From Microvirga terrestris (GTDB taxonomy: Bacteria; Pseudomonadota; Alphaproteobacteria; Rhizobiales; Beijerinckiaceae): DNA of 64,000 nt. Location of the stretch: NCBI RefSeq assembly GCF_015694425.1, contig NZ_JADQDN010000001.1:372001-436000 (forward strand). The letters are read 5' to 3'. Below, piece after piece: positions 27,001-34,581 of the stretch (within the stretch, counting starts at the first letter, position 1; every line of letters starts with the position of its first letter). The translations under genes were made by a program, and so were the position numbers. The notes beneath the pieces are model-generated. The model was not told where the DNA came from, searched no databases, and worked only from the letters and a program-made list of their open reading frames with translations.

Positions 27001-27438
27001 ATGAAGCGTACGATGTTTGTCGCCAGCCTTCTGGCGATCGGAGTGACTGCCGCCATTGCCCAGAGCAATGTGGTCGAGCAGCGTCAGGCTCTGATGAAGG
27101 AAATGGGTGCGCAGACGCGGCCCGTCGGCGCCATGATGCGGGGCCAGGAACCCTTCGACCTCGCCAAGGTCCAGGCCGGCTTGAAGGTGTTCGCTGAGAA
27201 CCCCAAGAAGTTTGTCACCCTTTTCCCTGAAAACACGAAGGATGCGCCCAAGACCGAGGCCCTGCCGACGATCTGGGAGAACAAGGCTAAGTTCGAGTCG
27301 CTTGGCAACAAGATGAGCCAGGACGCTCAAACTGCGATGGCCGGTATCAAGGACGAGGCCTCCTTCAAGACCGAGATGCCGAAGGTGCTCCAGAACTGCG
27401 GCGCCTGCCATAACGAGTTCCGCAAGAAGACCTCCTGA
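27001..27438 (+). CDS. Cytochrome c' / c556 family protein
   Basis: The 145-residue protein has a signal peptide (cleavage near AIAQ, residue 21) and a four-helix-bundle sequence with a C-terminal haem site CGACH (Cys133, Cys136, His137), as in class II cytochromes c. A Met-rich first helix (QALMKEMGAQ, VGAMMRGQ) could give the distal ligand. These periplasmic cytochromes carry electrons or bind small gases. It lies upstream of a dihaem cytochrome gene, separated by a palindromic repeat, so co-transcription is uncertain. Confidence 0.9.
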   Translation: MKRTMFVASLLAIGVTAAIAQSNVVEQRQALMKEMGAQTRPVGAMMRGQEPFDLAKVQAGLKVFAENPKKFVTLFPENTKDAPKTEALPTIWENKAKFESLGNKMSQDAQTAMAGIKDEASFKTEMPKVLQNCGACHNEFRKKTS

Positions 27439-27458
27439 TCGAACCTTGCTGAGTCATG

Positions 27459-27609
27459 GGCGGCCTAAAGCATCGGACCCAAAAGTGGACTTGCACTTTT
27501 GGGATCCATCCGATGCTTTCTTCTTGGATGAGAGCATCGTGTGACCGGAAAACCGGGTCCACTTTTCGCTAGCGCGGCCCGCTGGGTCCGCACGATGCTC
27601 TAGGCCGCC
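27459..27609. repeat. Composite palindromic repeat, copy 1, inside a GGCGGCCTA/TAGGCCGCC inverted pair
   Basis: The core (about 27468-27600) has two parts. The first is a hairpin of CCCAAAAGTG ... CACTTTTGGG. The second is a segment bounded by GCATCGTG ... CACGATGC that contains GGAAAACCGG and CGCTAGCGCGGCCCGCTGGG. A nearly identical copy in reverse orientation lies at about 32608-32741. Outside the core, GGCGGCCTA (27459-27467) is exactly inverted as TAGGCCGCC (27601-27609). No protein is encoded. Confidence 0.85.
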
Positions 27610-27632
27610 TATTTCATTTGGGAGAAGAGGCG

Positions 27633-28565
27633 ATGCGTAAGGCGCTCATCGGGCTGGTCGCCCTGATCATTCTCGGCGTGATCGGTTTTCTGGCCCTCAC
27701 ATCGCCATCGGCCTATCGACTCATCCGCGCCGAGGCATCCACTCCTGATACCAGCCGGACCCCCAATGCCGAGAATGGCCGCGTGCTGTTCTTCGCCGGA
27801 GGCTGCACCTCCTGCCATGCGGTGCCCAACAATCCCGACAAGCTGCGCCTCGGCGGCGGCTATGCCCTGAAATCCCCGTTCGGCACCTTCCACGTCCCGA
27901 ACATCTCATCCCACAAGCAGGATGGCATCGGCTCCTGGACCACGGCCGACTTCATCCGCGCCATGCGCGAGGGCCTATCCCCGGATGGGCGCCACTACTA
28001 TCCGGCCTTTCCCTACACGTCCTATCAGCGCATGAGCCCAGGGGATCTCTCCGACCTCTTCGCCTTCATGCAGACGCTGCCCGCCGTGGAAGGACGCGCT
28101 CCCGATCACGAACTGCCGTTCCCCTTCAACATCCGCCGGGGCGTGGGGCTTTGGAAGCTGGCCTTTCTCGACGGAAAGGTCTTCACGCTGGATGCGTCGA
28201 AATCGGCCAGCCTGAATCGGGGCGCCTATCTGGTGAACGGACCCGGCCACTGCGCCGAGTGCCACAGCGAGCGCAATGTTGCCGGCGCCATCATCGAGGA
28301 GCGCCGCTTTGCCGGCGGTCCCGACCCGGAGGGCAGAGGCATTGTTCCCAACATCACGCCGCACCCGTCGGGGATCGGCGGTTGGACCGCAACTGACCTC
28401 ACCACTCTGTTGAAGACGGGGGAAACGCCCAACTTCGACACGGTCGGCGGACCCATGGGTGCCGTCGTCGCTAACACGGCCCAACTGCCGGATGCGGACC
28501 GTCAGGCCATGGCGGAATACCTTTTATCCCTGGCACCGAAGCAGGGCTTCAAGAAACCTGAGTAA
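27633..28565 (+). CDS. Membrane-anchored dihaem cytochrome c
   Basis: The 310-residue protein has an N-terminal uncleaved or signal-type helix (KALIGLVALIILGVIGFLAL) and two cytochrome c domains, with haem sites CTSCH (~residues 57-61) and CAECH (~residues 207-211). Axial Met candidates lie in the YTSYQRMSPGDLSDLFAFMQ and GGPMGAVV regions. The layout resembles the cytochrome subunits of periplasmic alcohol and sugar dehydrogenases. ATG 27633 with GGAGAAGAGG upstream is chosen over TTG 27618. No dehydrogenase gene is adjacent, so its partner is open; PuuD, 4 kb away, is one candidate. Confidence 0.88.
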   Translation: MRKALIGLVALIILGVIGFLALTSPSAYRLIRAEASTPDTSRTPNAENGRVLFFAGGCTSCHAVPNNPDKLRLGGGYALKSPFGTFHVPNISSHKQDGIGSWTTADFIRAMREGLSPDGRHYYPAFPYTSYQRMSPGDLSDLFAFMQTLPAVEGRAPDHELPFPFNIRRGVGLWKLAFLDGKVFTLDASKSASLNRGAYLVNGPGHCAECHSERNVAGAIIEERRFAGGPDPEGRGIVPNITPHPSGIGGWTATDLTTLLKTGETPNFDTVGGPMGAVVANTAQLPDADRQAMAEYLLSLAPKQGFKKPE

Positions 28566-28590
28566 ATTTCGGAAAGGTTGAGGACAGGCC

Positions 28591-29208
28591 TCAATCCATC
28601 ACGGCTGCTTTGAGGATGCAGACCATCGTGGCGCGGCCAGGCCTGTCGCCGATGCAGCGCACGGAATGGGGTCGGTCGCAGCGGTATCGCAGGCTTTCGC
28701 CGGCCTTCGCCTGCTGGACGACGCCGCCGACCTCGACCTCGAACTCGCCCTCGAGAACCGACAGGCATTCCACCGAGCCGCGCTGGTGGCTGTCGGAGTC
28801 GAGAACGCCGCCGGCCTCCGACTGCACGTCGTACCATTGCAGCCACTCGATGGTCTTGATCCAGCCGATGATGGCAAGCCGCATCTTGCCGTCTTCGGAT
28901 ACGAGGATCGGCGTGTCGGCCTTGGACGACTTCTCGATGAACGGCTCTTCGTCCCCGGATGCGAGAACCCCCTCGATGGAGACGTCGAGAGCCTGGCTCA
29001 GCCGCCAGATGGTGGCCAGCGTCGGGTTGGTCTCGTTGCGTTCGATCTGGCTGATGATGGACTTGGCAACCCCGGACTGCTCGGCAAGCTCCGACAGGGA
29101 GAGGTTATAGGCCTTGCGCAGGCGCTGGATTGTCTTGCCCATGTTGCCGGACAGAACCTGTGCGCCTGTTTCCAGCTCCCGGTTCCGTTCTTTGCCCTCG
29201 ACGCCCAT
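28591..29208 (-). CDS. XRE-family regulator with C-terminal cupin domain
   Basis: This 205-residue protein has a helix-turn-helix (residues ~26-80, LRKAYNLSLSELAEQSGVAKSIISQIERNETNPTLATI as a region) and a cupin domain (~125-200, GSVECLSVLEGEFEVEVGG ... GESLRYRCDRPHSVRC). Such regulators sense small ligands in the cupin and often control amino-acid, amine or transporter genes next to them. The neighbouring DMT exporter on the same strand, 119 bases upstream in the direction of transcription, is a possible target. Transcription converges with the dihaem cytochrome. Confidence 0.9.
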   Translation of the reverse strand: MGVEGKERNRELETGAQVLSGNMGKTIQRLRKAYNLSLSELAEQSGVAKSIISQIERNETNPTLATIWRLSQALDVSIEGVLASGDEEPFIEKSSKADTPILVSEDGKMRLAIIGWIKTIEWLQWYDVQSEAGGVLDSDSHQRGSVECLSVLEGEFEVEVGGVVQQAKAGESLRYRCDRPHSVRCIGDRPGRATMVCILKAAVMD

Positions 29209-29327
29209 CGCTGCCTCTGTTCTGAAAAACCGTACGCTCGTTCCTCAAAACGGTTGTGGGGTAATCGGCAGGGCGGGTCAAGCGCCGGTGCCGCTGCGGT
29301 CTTTGTGTTTTCCCCTTCGCAGCCTTT

Positions 29328-30371
29328 TCACACGCTGGGCCGCTGAGGTGCGGCCTGGAATTCCTTGGTGCGCAGCAACCCGAGCTGGTGCTCGCGCCAG
29401 ACGATGAACAGGCCGGTCGCCGCCACGATCGTAGCGCCGGTGAGCACGGTTGCGGTAGGCAGATCCCCGAACACAAACCAGCCGAACAGAAGCGCCCAGA
29501 TCATGGTGGTGTACTCGAAGGGGGCGATGACGGACGTGTCGGCGAAACGGTAGCTCTGGGTAAGCAGGATCTGCCCAATCCCGCCCAGGATCCCGGCGAC
29601 CACAAACAGGGCCCAGTCCTGGGCATCAGGCATCCGCCAGCCGAACACGATGGTGCAGAGGGAAAGCGCTGACGCCAGGATGAAGAAATAGAACACGATG
29701 GCGCCGGTCTTCTCGGTGGCCGTCAGGCGCCGCACCTGGATCATCGCGCCCGCGGAGCAGAAGGCGCCGGCGAAGGCACAGAGGGCGCCGAGGGTCGGCC
29801 CGGCAGCCAGACCGCCGGAGAAGGTTTCGAGTTTCAGATAGGGCGAAAGCATGATCAGAACGCCCACGAGCCCTATGCCGACCGCTGTCCAGCGATAGGC
29901 CCTAACCTTCTCGTTGAGGAGAAGGGCTGCCAGGATCACGACGATCAGCGGCGATGCATAGCCGATGGCGATGGCATCATGGAGCGGCAGGTAGGACAGG
30001 GCCGCAAAGCCGAGATACATGCCACTCGTGCCGATGAAGCCGCGCTTGAAATGCCCGACAACATTCGTCGTCCTCACCGCGTTGATGAGGTCTCCCTGCC
30101 ATTTGAGCCATACCAGAAGCGGCAGCAACGCAAAGGCCGACCGGAAGAAGACGACTTCTCCGATCGGATAGCGGACCATCATCGTCTTGAGCGTTGCCGA
30201 CATCATCGTGAAGACCAGGGCAGACAAGACTTTGAGGGATATGCCTAGGAGAGGTTTCACAGGAGGCGCATCATCACGGGTGGGTCGCTTGGGGGAGGGG
30301 ATGCAGACAACCACGGTAAGGCGGATCCGTGAAGCCTCATTCGGGGCGATTAGCCCCTGCGCAGGGTGCAT
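29328..30371 (-). CDS. EamA/DMT-family transporter
   Basis: The frame encodes 347 residues with ten hydrophobic segments and two EamA repeats (YASPLIVVILAALLLNEKV and PFEYTTMIWALLFGWFVFGD at the repeat ends). The first ~37 residues are polar and look non-native. A GTG at 30260 would start the protein just before the first membrane helix (VKPLLGISLKVLSALVF) and give a normal 310 residues, so the true start may be there. The substrate is unknown. It lies upstream of the XRE-cupin gene and could be under its control. Confidence 0.85.
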   Translation of the reverse strand: MHPAQGLIAPNEASRIRLTVVVCIPSPKRPTRDDAPPVKPLLGISLKVLSALVFTMMSATLKTMMVRYPIGEVVFFRSAFALLPLLVWLKWQGDLINAVRTTNVVGHFKRGFIGTSGMYLGFAALSYLPLHDAIAIGYASPLIVVILAALLLNEKVRAYRWTAVGIGLVGVLIMLSPYLKLETFSGGLAAGPTLGALCAFAGAFCSAGAMIQVRRLTATEKTGAIVFYFFILASALSLCTIVFGWRMPDAQDWALFVVAGILGGIGQILLTQSYRFADTSVIAPFEYTTMIWALLFGWFVFGDLPTATVLTGATIVAATGLFIVWREHQLGLLRTKEFQAAPQRPSV

Positions 30372-30386
30372 GGACCCGCTTCCGCC

Positions 30387-30635
30387 TCAGACAGTCCGGC
30401 CTTTCATGCGCGAGCGTATGTAGCCGAGAGGGGTCAGAACCAGCCACGCGGCTTGGGTCACGAAGGACGCCAGATTGAAATCGAAGATCAGCGAATAGAG
30501 GATCAGGAGGGCCCCGAGCGCATTAAGGACTGCATAGCGCAGATCCTCCGCCTTCAGAATTCCCAGTTGCAACAGGCCATAGGCCGACAAATAGGCCACA
30601 ACTCCGGCCAGTCCTATGATGTCGGGCACGCTCAT
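30387..30635 (-). CDS. Small membrane protein, CBU_0592 type
   Basis: The 82-residue protein has three hydrophobic segments: IIGLAGVVAYLSAYGLLQLG, VLNALGALLILYSLIFDFN and FVTQAAWLVLTPLGYIRS. The order and spacing fit the small CBU_0592 membrane protein family, which has no assigned function. It ends 15 bases before the farthest upstream start of the DMT gene on the same strand, so the two could share a transcript. Confidence 0.8.
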   Translation of the reverse strand: MSVPDIIGLAGVVAYLSAYGLLQLGILKAEDLRYAVLNALGALLILYSLIFDFNLASFVTQAAWLVLTPLGYIRSRMKGRTV

Positions 30636-30790
30636 CCATGGTCTCCGTCTGATCCGCGCCGGAGCCTCTAGGGCAAATCACACCGTCTTGGAACCGGATT
30701 TCCGCGCCGTCACAAATCTGCAGGCAAACCGTCATGGGGACGAGATGCGAATCCGGTTGTCTGGAATTCGCAAGCTCGTCGGGGAGGCCC

Positions 30791-31603
30791 ATGGCTCAGG
30801 ATGCAGATCCCATTCGCGTGCGAACGCTGTTTCTGTCGGACCTCCATCTGGGCACCCGGGGGTGCCAGGCACACGCTTTGCTCGATTTTCTCAAGGCCTA
30901 CGATGCCGATACCATCTATCTCGTCGGCGACATCGTCGATGGATGGAAGCTGAAAGCGGGCTGGTATTGGCCCCAAGCCCATAACGACGTGGTGCAGAAG
31001 CTCCTGCGCAAGGTCCGGAAGGGGGCTCGCCTCATCTACCTTCCCGGCAACCACGACGAGTTCCTGCGCGACTATCTCGGGGTCAATCTTGGCGGCATCG
31101 AACTGGCGGATTACGCCCTGCACGAAGCCGCCGACGGCAAGCGCTACCTCGTGATCCATGGGGACCAGTTCGATCTCGTGGTCCGGCACGCCCGCTGGCT
31201 GGCACTCCTCGGAGACGGGGCCTATACGGCCGCCCTCTTCATCAACACCCATCTCAACATGATCCGGCGGCGCCTCGGCCTCACCTACTGGTCCCTGTCG
31301 TCCTGGGCCAAGCTGAGGGTCAAGAACGCGGTCAACTACATCAGCCGCTTCGAGGAACTGCTCGCCGCCGAGGCCGAGCGCCATCAGGCAGACGGGGTGA
31401 TCTGCGGCCACATCCATCATGCGGTCATGCACGAGCAGTTCGGCGTGGCTTACGTGAACACCGGCGACTGGGTCGAGTCCTGCACCGCCGTGGTGGAGCA
31501 TTACGACGGCTCCTTCCAGCTCGTCCGGTGGACGGACGTCCAGCTGGAAAAGGCTGCGGAACAGAATGCCATTATGCCCACGGTCAACGAGAAGGCGGCC
31601 TGA
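30791..31603 (+). CDS. LpxH-like metallophosphoesterase (UDP-2,3-diacylglucosamine diphosphatase family)
   Basis: The 270-residue enzyme shows all calcineurin-type metal motifs: FLSDLHLGTRG (~residue 17), YLVGDIVDGWKL, PGNHDEFLRD, IHGDQFD and CGHIHHAV. It lacks a signal peptide. LpxH hydrolyses UDP-diacylglucosamine to lipid X in lipid A synthesis, but this longer alphaproteobacterial branch coexists with LpxI elsewhere, so its substrate may be another lipid-linked pyrophosphate. ATG 30791 has a GGGGAGG ribosome site. Its stop overlaps the start of the glycosyltransferase gene (TGATG), which links the two in function. Confidence 0.87.
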   Translation: MAQDADPIRVRTLFLSDLHLGTRGCQAHALLDFLKAYDADTIYLVGDIVDGWKLKAGWYWPQAHNDVVQKLLRKVRKGARLIYLPGNHDEFLRDYLGVNLGGIELADYALHEAADGKRYLVIHGDQFDLVVRHARWLALLGDGAYTAALFINTHLNMIRRRLGLTYWSLSSWAKLRVKNAVNYISRFEELLAAEAERHQADGVICGHIHHAVMHEQFGVAYVNTGDWVESCTAVVEHYDGSFQLVRWTDVQLEKAAEQNAIMPTVNEKAA

Positions 31604-32610
31604 TGCGCGTGCTGATCGCCACCGATGCCTGGCGGCCCCAGATCAACGGCGTGGTACGCTCATTGGAGCATATGGCCGAGGAGGCGCCGCGCTTCGGCGC
31701 CGAAGTCGTCTTTGTAACGCCGGAGCGCTTCCGCGCCTTCCCCATGCCGACCTATCCGGAGATCCGTCTCTCGCTGACCCGACCGGGGGTCATCGCCCGC
31801 ATCCTCGACGAGGTGAAGCCCACCCACGTCCACATTGCGACCGAAGGACCGATCGGCCTTGCCATGCGCCTCGTCTGCTCACGTCAGAGGCGGGCTTTCA
31901 CCACCAGCTATCACACGCGCTTTCCCGAATATGTTGCGGCCCGAACGCCGATCCCGGAATCCTGGTCCTACAGGGCGCTCCTGCGCTTTCATCAAAGCGC
32001 GCGCGCCATGATGGTCAGCACGCCTTCTCTCGAACGGGAGCTGGCCGGGCGCGGCTTCAGGAACATCATGCGCTGGACGCGCGGCGTCGACACAACCCTG
32101 TTCCGGCCGCGCAACGAGCGGGTTCTGGACTCGGCAGTGCCCATCTTCCTCTATGTCGGCCGCATAGCCGTTGAAAAGAACCTGGAGGCTTTCCTGGAGC
32201 TGGATCTTCCCGGCACCAAGGTCGTCGTCGGCGATGGCCCTTCTCGCCTGGAGCTGGAGGCGAAGTACCCGGCGGTTCGCTTCCTCGGCCCGCTGACGGG
32301 TAAGGATCTCGCGCGGGTCTATGCCTCGGCGGATGTGTTCGTCTTCCCGAGCCTCACCGATACCTTCGGTATCGTCTTGCTCGAGGCGCTCGCCTCGGGG
32401 CTGCCGATCGCGGCCTTTCCGGTGACGGGACCCACGGATGTGATTGGCACGTCCGGCTGTGGAGTTCTCAAGGAGGATTTGCGGGAGGCAGCCCTCAAGG
32501 CGCTCGACATCCCAAAGGATAGGTGCCGCGCCTATGGGGAGACTTTCACCTGGCAGGAGAGTGCCCGGCAATTCTTCTCGAACATCGAGACCGCCCACGC
32601 GGAGCCTTAG
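31603..32610 (+). CDS. Glycosyltransferase family 4 protein
   Basis: This is a 335-residue GT-B fold enzyme. The N-terminal domain opens with MRVLIATDAWRPQINGVVRS and has ITEGP-like and TTSYHTRFPEYV motifs for the acceptor side. The C-terminal domain has IFLYVGRIAVEKNLEAFLEL, VVVGDGPSR and the donor-site FPSLTDTFGIVLLEALASGLP with the E-x7-E motif. The pattern is that of retaining mannosyl- or sulfoquinovosyl-type glycolipid transferases. ATG 31603 overlaps the upstream stop; the longer frame from 31528 is not used. With the phosphoesterase it may make an envelope glycolipid (inference). Confidence 0.88.
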   Translation: MRVLIATDAWRPQINGVVRSLEHMAEEAPRFGAEVVFVTPERFRAFPMPTYPEIRLSLTRPGVIARILDEVKPTHVHIATEGPIGLAMRLVCSRQRRAFTTSYHTRFPEYVAARTPIPESWSYRALLRFHQSARAMMVSTPSLERELAGRGFRNIMRWTRGVDTTLFRPRNERVLDSAVPIFLYVGRIAVEKNLEAFLELDLPGTKVVVGDGPSRLELEAKYPAVRFLGPLTGKDLARVYASADVFVFPSLTDTFGIVLLEALASGLPIAAFPVTGPTDVIGTSGCGVLKEDLREAALKALDIPKDRCRAYGETFTWQESARQFFSNIETAHAEP

Positions 32611-32745
32611 CGCATCGTGCGGACCCAGCGGGCCGCGCTAGCGAAAAGTGGATCCGGTTTTCCAGTCCACACGATGCGCCACTCAACGGATTTAGCATCG
32701 GACTGATCCCAAAAGTGCAAGTCCACTTTTGGGTCCGAGGCTCTA
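32608..32745. repeat. Composite palindromic repeat, copy 2 (inverted relative to copy 1)
   Basis: The reverse complement of this stretch matches copy 1 at 27468-27600 almost base for base across both parts: the CCCAAAAGTG/CACTTTTGGG hairpin and the GCATCGTG/CACGATGC segment with CGCTAGCGCGGCCCGCTGGG. The spacer between the parts differs. The repeat begins at the TAG stop codon of the glycosyltransferase gene and may act as its terminator. Confidence 0.85.
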
Positions 32746-32752
32746 GCCGTCC

Positions 32753-33349
32753 CTACATCAAAAAGGCAGGGTGAGGATGGAGGTCCCGGGCCTTCTCACC
32801 GTCGAAAGGGTCGGATTCCAGCGAGACCTCAGTGCGCTCGATCTCGACCCTGTCGAGGTCGACCATGTGCTGGATTTGGCCTTCGAGATAGAGCAGCGTC
32901 CTGATCATCTGCCGGACGCGCTGTTCGGCGGCCTGCTGAAGCTCCGTTTCCGACAGGTCGGCCAACGCGCTTGCCGGGAAGGATCGCACCTCCTCCATGG
33001 TCCGCCGGATGGTGGTGGCCATCTCCTCCAGATGGGCCTTGAGGGGGGCCACGGTGCTGGCGTCGAGCGGCCTGTCCTTCAGCTTGTACAAGGCTTCCAG
33101 CACGGCCTGCGTATCCGAGTTGCGGTTGCGCCTGGCATATTCCTTCAGGAACCACCGGCCGCGGGCCGTTTCCATGACGGCGGCTTCGATGGTGTCGAAA
33201 TCCAGGTCACTGAGCGTGACGTCTGTCTCTTCATCGGGCATGGTGCCGGGATCCATCTGCGCCAGGGTCTGATTCCACTCTCCCATCAGATGGGTCCAAA
33301 CCGGCTGCACGCTCAACCCCTCTAACGCTTTAGAGAGGGCATCTTGCAC
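32753..33349 (-). CDS. Conserved-looking hypothetical protein, helical
   Basis: This 198-residue protein is soluble and mostly helical, without a signal peptide. It has a distinctive segment at residues ~55-80 (AVMETARGRWFLKEYARRN), followed by amphipathic helices (LEEMATTIRRTMEEVRSF; ETELQQAAEQRVRQMIRTLL). I do not recognise a family with known function. It is convergent with the glycosyltransferase and divergent from the MFS gene. Confidence 0.7.
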   Translation of the reverse strand: MQDALSKALEGLSVQPVWTHLMGEWNQTLAQMDPGTMPDEETDVTLSDLDFDTIEAAVMETARGRWFLKEYARRNRNSDTQAVLEALYKLKDRPLDASTVAPLKAHLEEMATTIRRTMEEVRSFPASALADLSETELQQAAEQRVRQMIRTLLYLEGQIQHMVDLDRVEIERTEVSLESDPFDGEKARDLHPHPAFLM

Positions 33350-33399
33350 CGTATTCTTGTTGATTTAAGCCATTTTTGCCCTGGAAGACCCTGCCTGCG

Positions 33400-34581
33400 A
33401 TGCGTCCGATCAGAGCTCTCGAACTTCGGCTGGGCGCCCTTCAGGCCGCCAGCTTCACCAGCCATGGGATGTACCTGCCGTTCTTCCCGCTCTGGCTCCA
33501 GAGCAAGAACCTGTCTCCGACGCTCATCGGGTTCGTCGTCGCCATCCCCATCGTGGTGCGCATCCTGGCGACTGCGCCGCTCATGAGCCTCGCCGATCGC
33601 ACGCTTGGAGCGCGGCGGCTTCTCCTGGCAAGCCATCTCGGCCAGCTGATCGGCTTTCCCCTGTTCCTGCTCAGCGACAGCAGCGTCGCGATCATCGCCC
33701 TCGTGGCCCTCGTGGCCGTTGCGCAGTCCTGCATCATCCCTGGCAACGATCTCGTCTCCACCAATGCTGTCCAGAAGCATCCCGGCCTCAACTACGGCCG
33801 GATCCGGGGTGCCGGCTCGGTGGCCTTCTTCATCACCAACATCATCGGCGGCTATCTGGTGGGGGCCTTCGGACCGGATGCGGTCATCGTTGCCCTGACG
33901 CTCATCCCGATCCTCGGAACCGTCGCCACCTTCACGGTGGTTCCGCGGGATGTCCACGAACATCCGGTCGAGGATGAGCCCAGGACCGACCGAGCCGCCC
34001 CGAAGCTGTCTCTCATCCTCTGGATCGTGCTGATTGCAGGTGCCGCGACCCAGGGGAGCCATGGCGCGCTGAATGCTTTTGCCAGCATCTACTGGCGCTC
34101 CATCGGGTTCTCGGACGAGGTCATCGGCTATTTCTGGGCCGCTGGTGTGATCACCGAGATCCTGGTCTTCATCTTCCTGGGCCGGGCTGTCGGGCGCGGA
34201 TCGGGCGTGGGGCTCATTCTGGTCGGATCGGCCGCGGCGGCGATCCGCTTCACGATCATGTCGCTCCAGCCCGGCGTGGAGGTCATGTTCGTGCTCCAGG
34301 CCATGCACGCCCTGTCCTTCGCTGCGACCCATATCGGCACCATGGCGGCCCTGACGGCGCTTGCCCCCAGGCAGGCGAGGGGACGGGCGCAGGGAATCTA
34401 TGGGTCCCTTGCCGCTCTGACGACGGCTGCCTCCACGGTGGTAAGCGGCCTGATCTACAGCGAAGTGGGGGCAGGAGTCTTTGCCGCGATGGCTCCGTTG
34501 GGAGCCATCGGAGTCGTCCTGATGCTGGTCGTTATTCGTTTACAGAGGCATCAACCCCAAAGGGCGGGCTCCGGCGGATAG
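33400..34581 (+). CDS. Major facilitator superfamily transporter
   Basis: The 393-residue protein has twelve hydrophobic segments. Between helices 2 and 3 it has the loop LMSLADRTLGARRLLLAS, which fits the MFS GXXXD-R/K motif, and a central cytoplasmic loop near residue 200 (PRDVHEHPVEDEPR). The pattern resembles the MFS branch that includes phenylpropionate and sugar-type permeases (MFS_1-like). The substrate is unknown. ATG 33400 is used. Its last 31 bases overlap the convergent dipeptide epimerase gene. Confidence 0.85.
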   Translation: MRPIRALELRLGALQAASFTSHGMYLPFFPLWLQSKNLSPTLIGFVVAIPIVVRILATAPLMSLADRTLGARRLLLASHLGQLIGFPLFLLSDSSVAIIALVALVAVAQSCIIPGNDLVSTNAVQKHPGLNYGRIRGAGSVAFFITNIIGGYLVGAFGPDAVIVALTLIPILGTVATFTVVPRDVHEHPVEDEPRTDRAAPKLSLILWIVLIAGAATQGSHGALNAFASIYWRSIGFSDEVIGYFWAAGVITEILVFIFLGRAVGRGSGVGLILVGSAAAAIRFTIMSLQPGVEVMFVLQAMHALSFAATHIGTMAALTALAPRQARGRAQGIYGSLAALTTAASTVVSGLIYSEVGAGVFAAMAPLGAIGVVLMLVVIRLQRHQPQRAGSGG

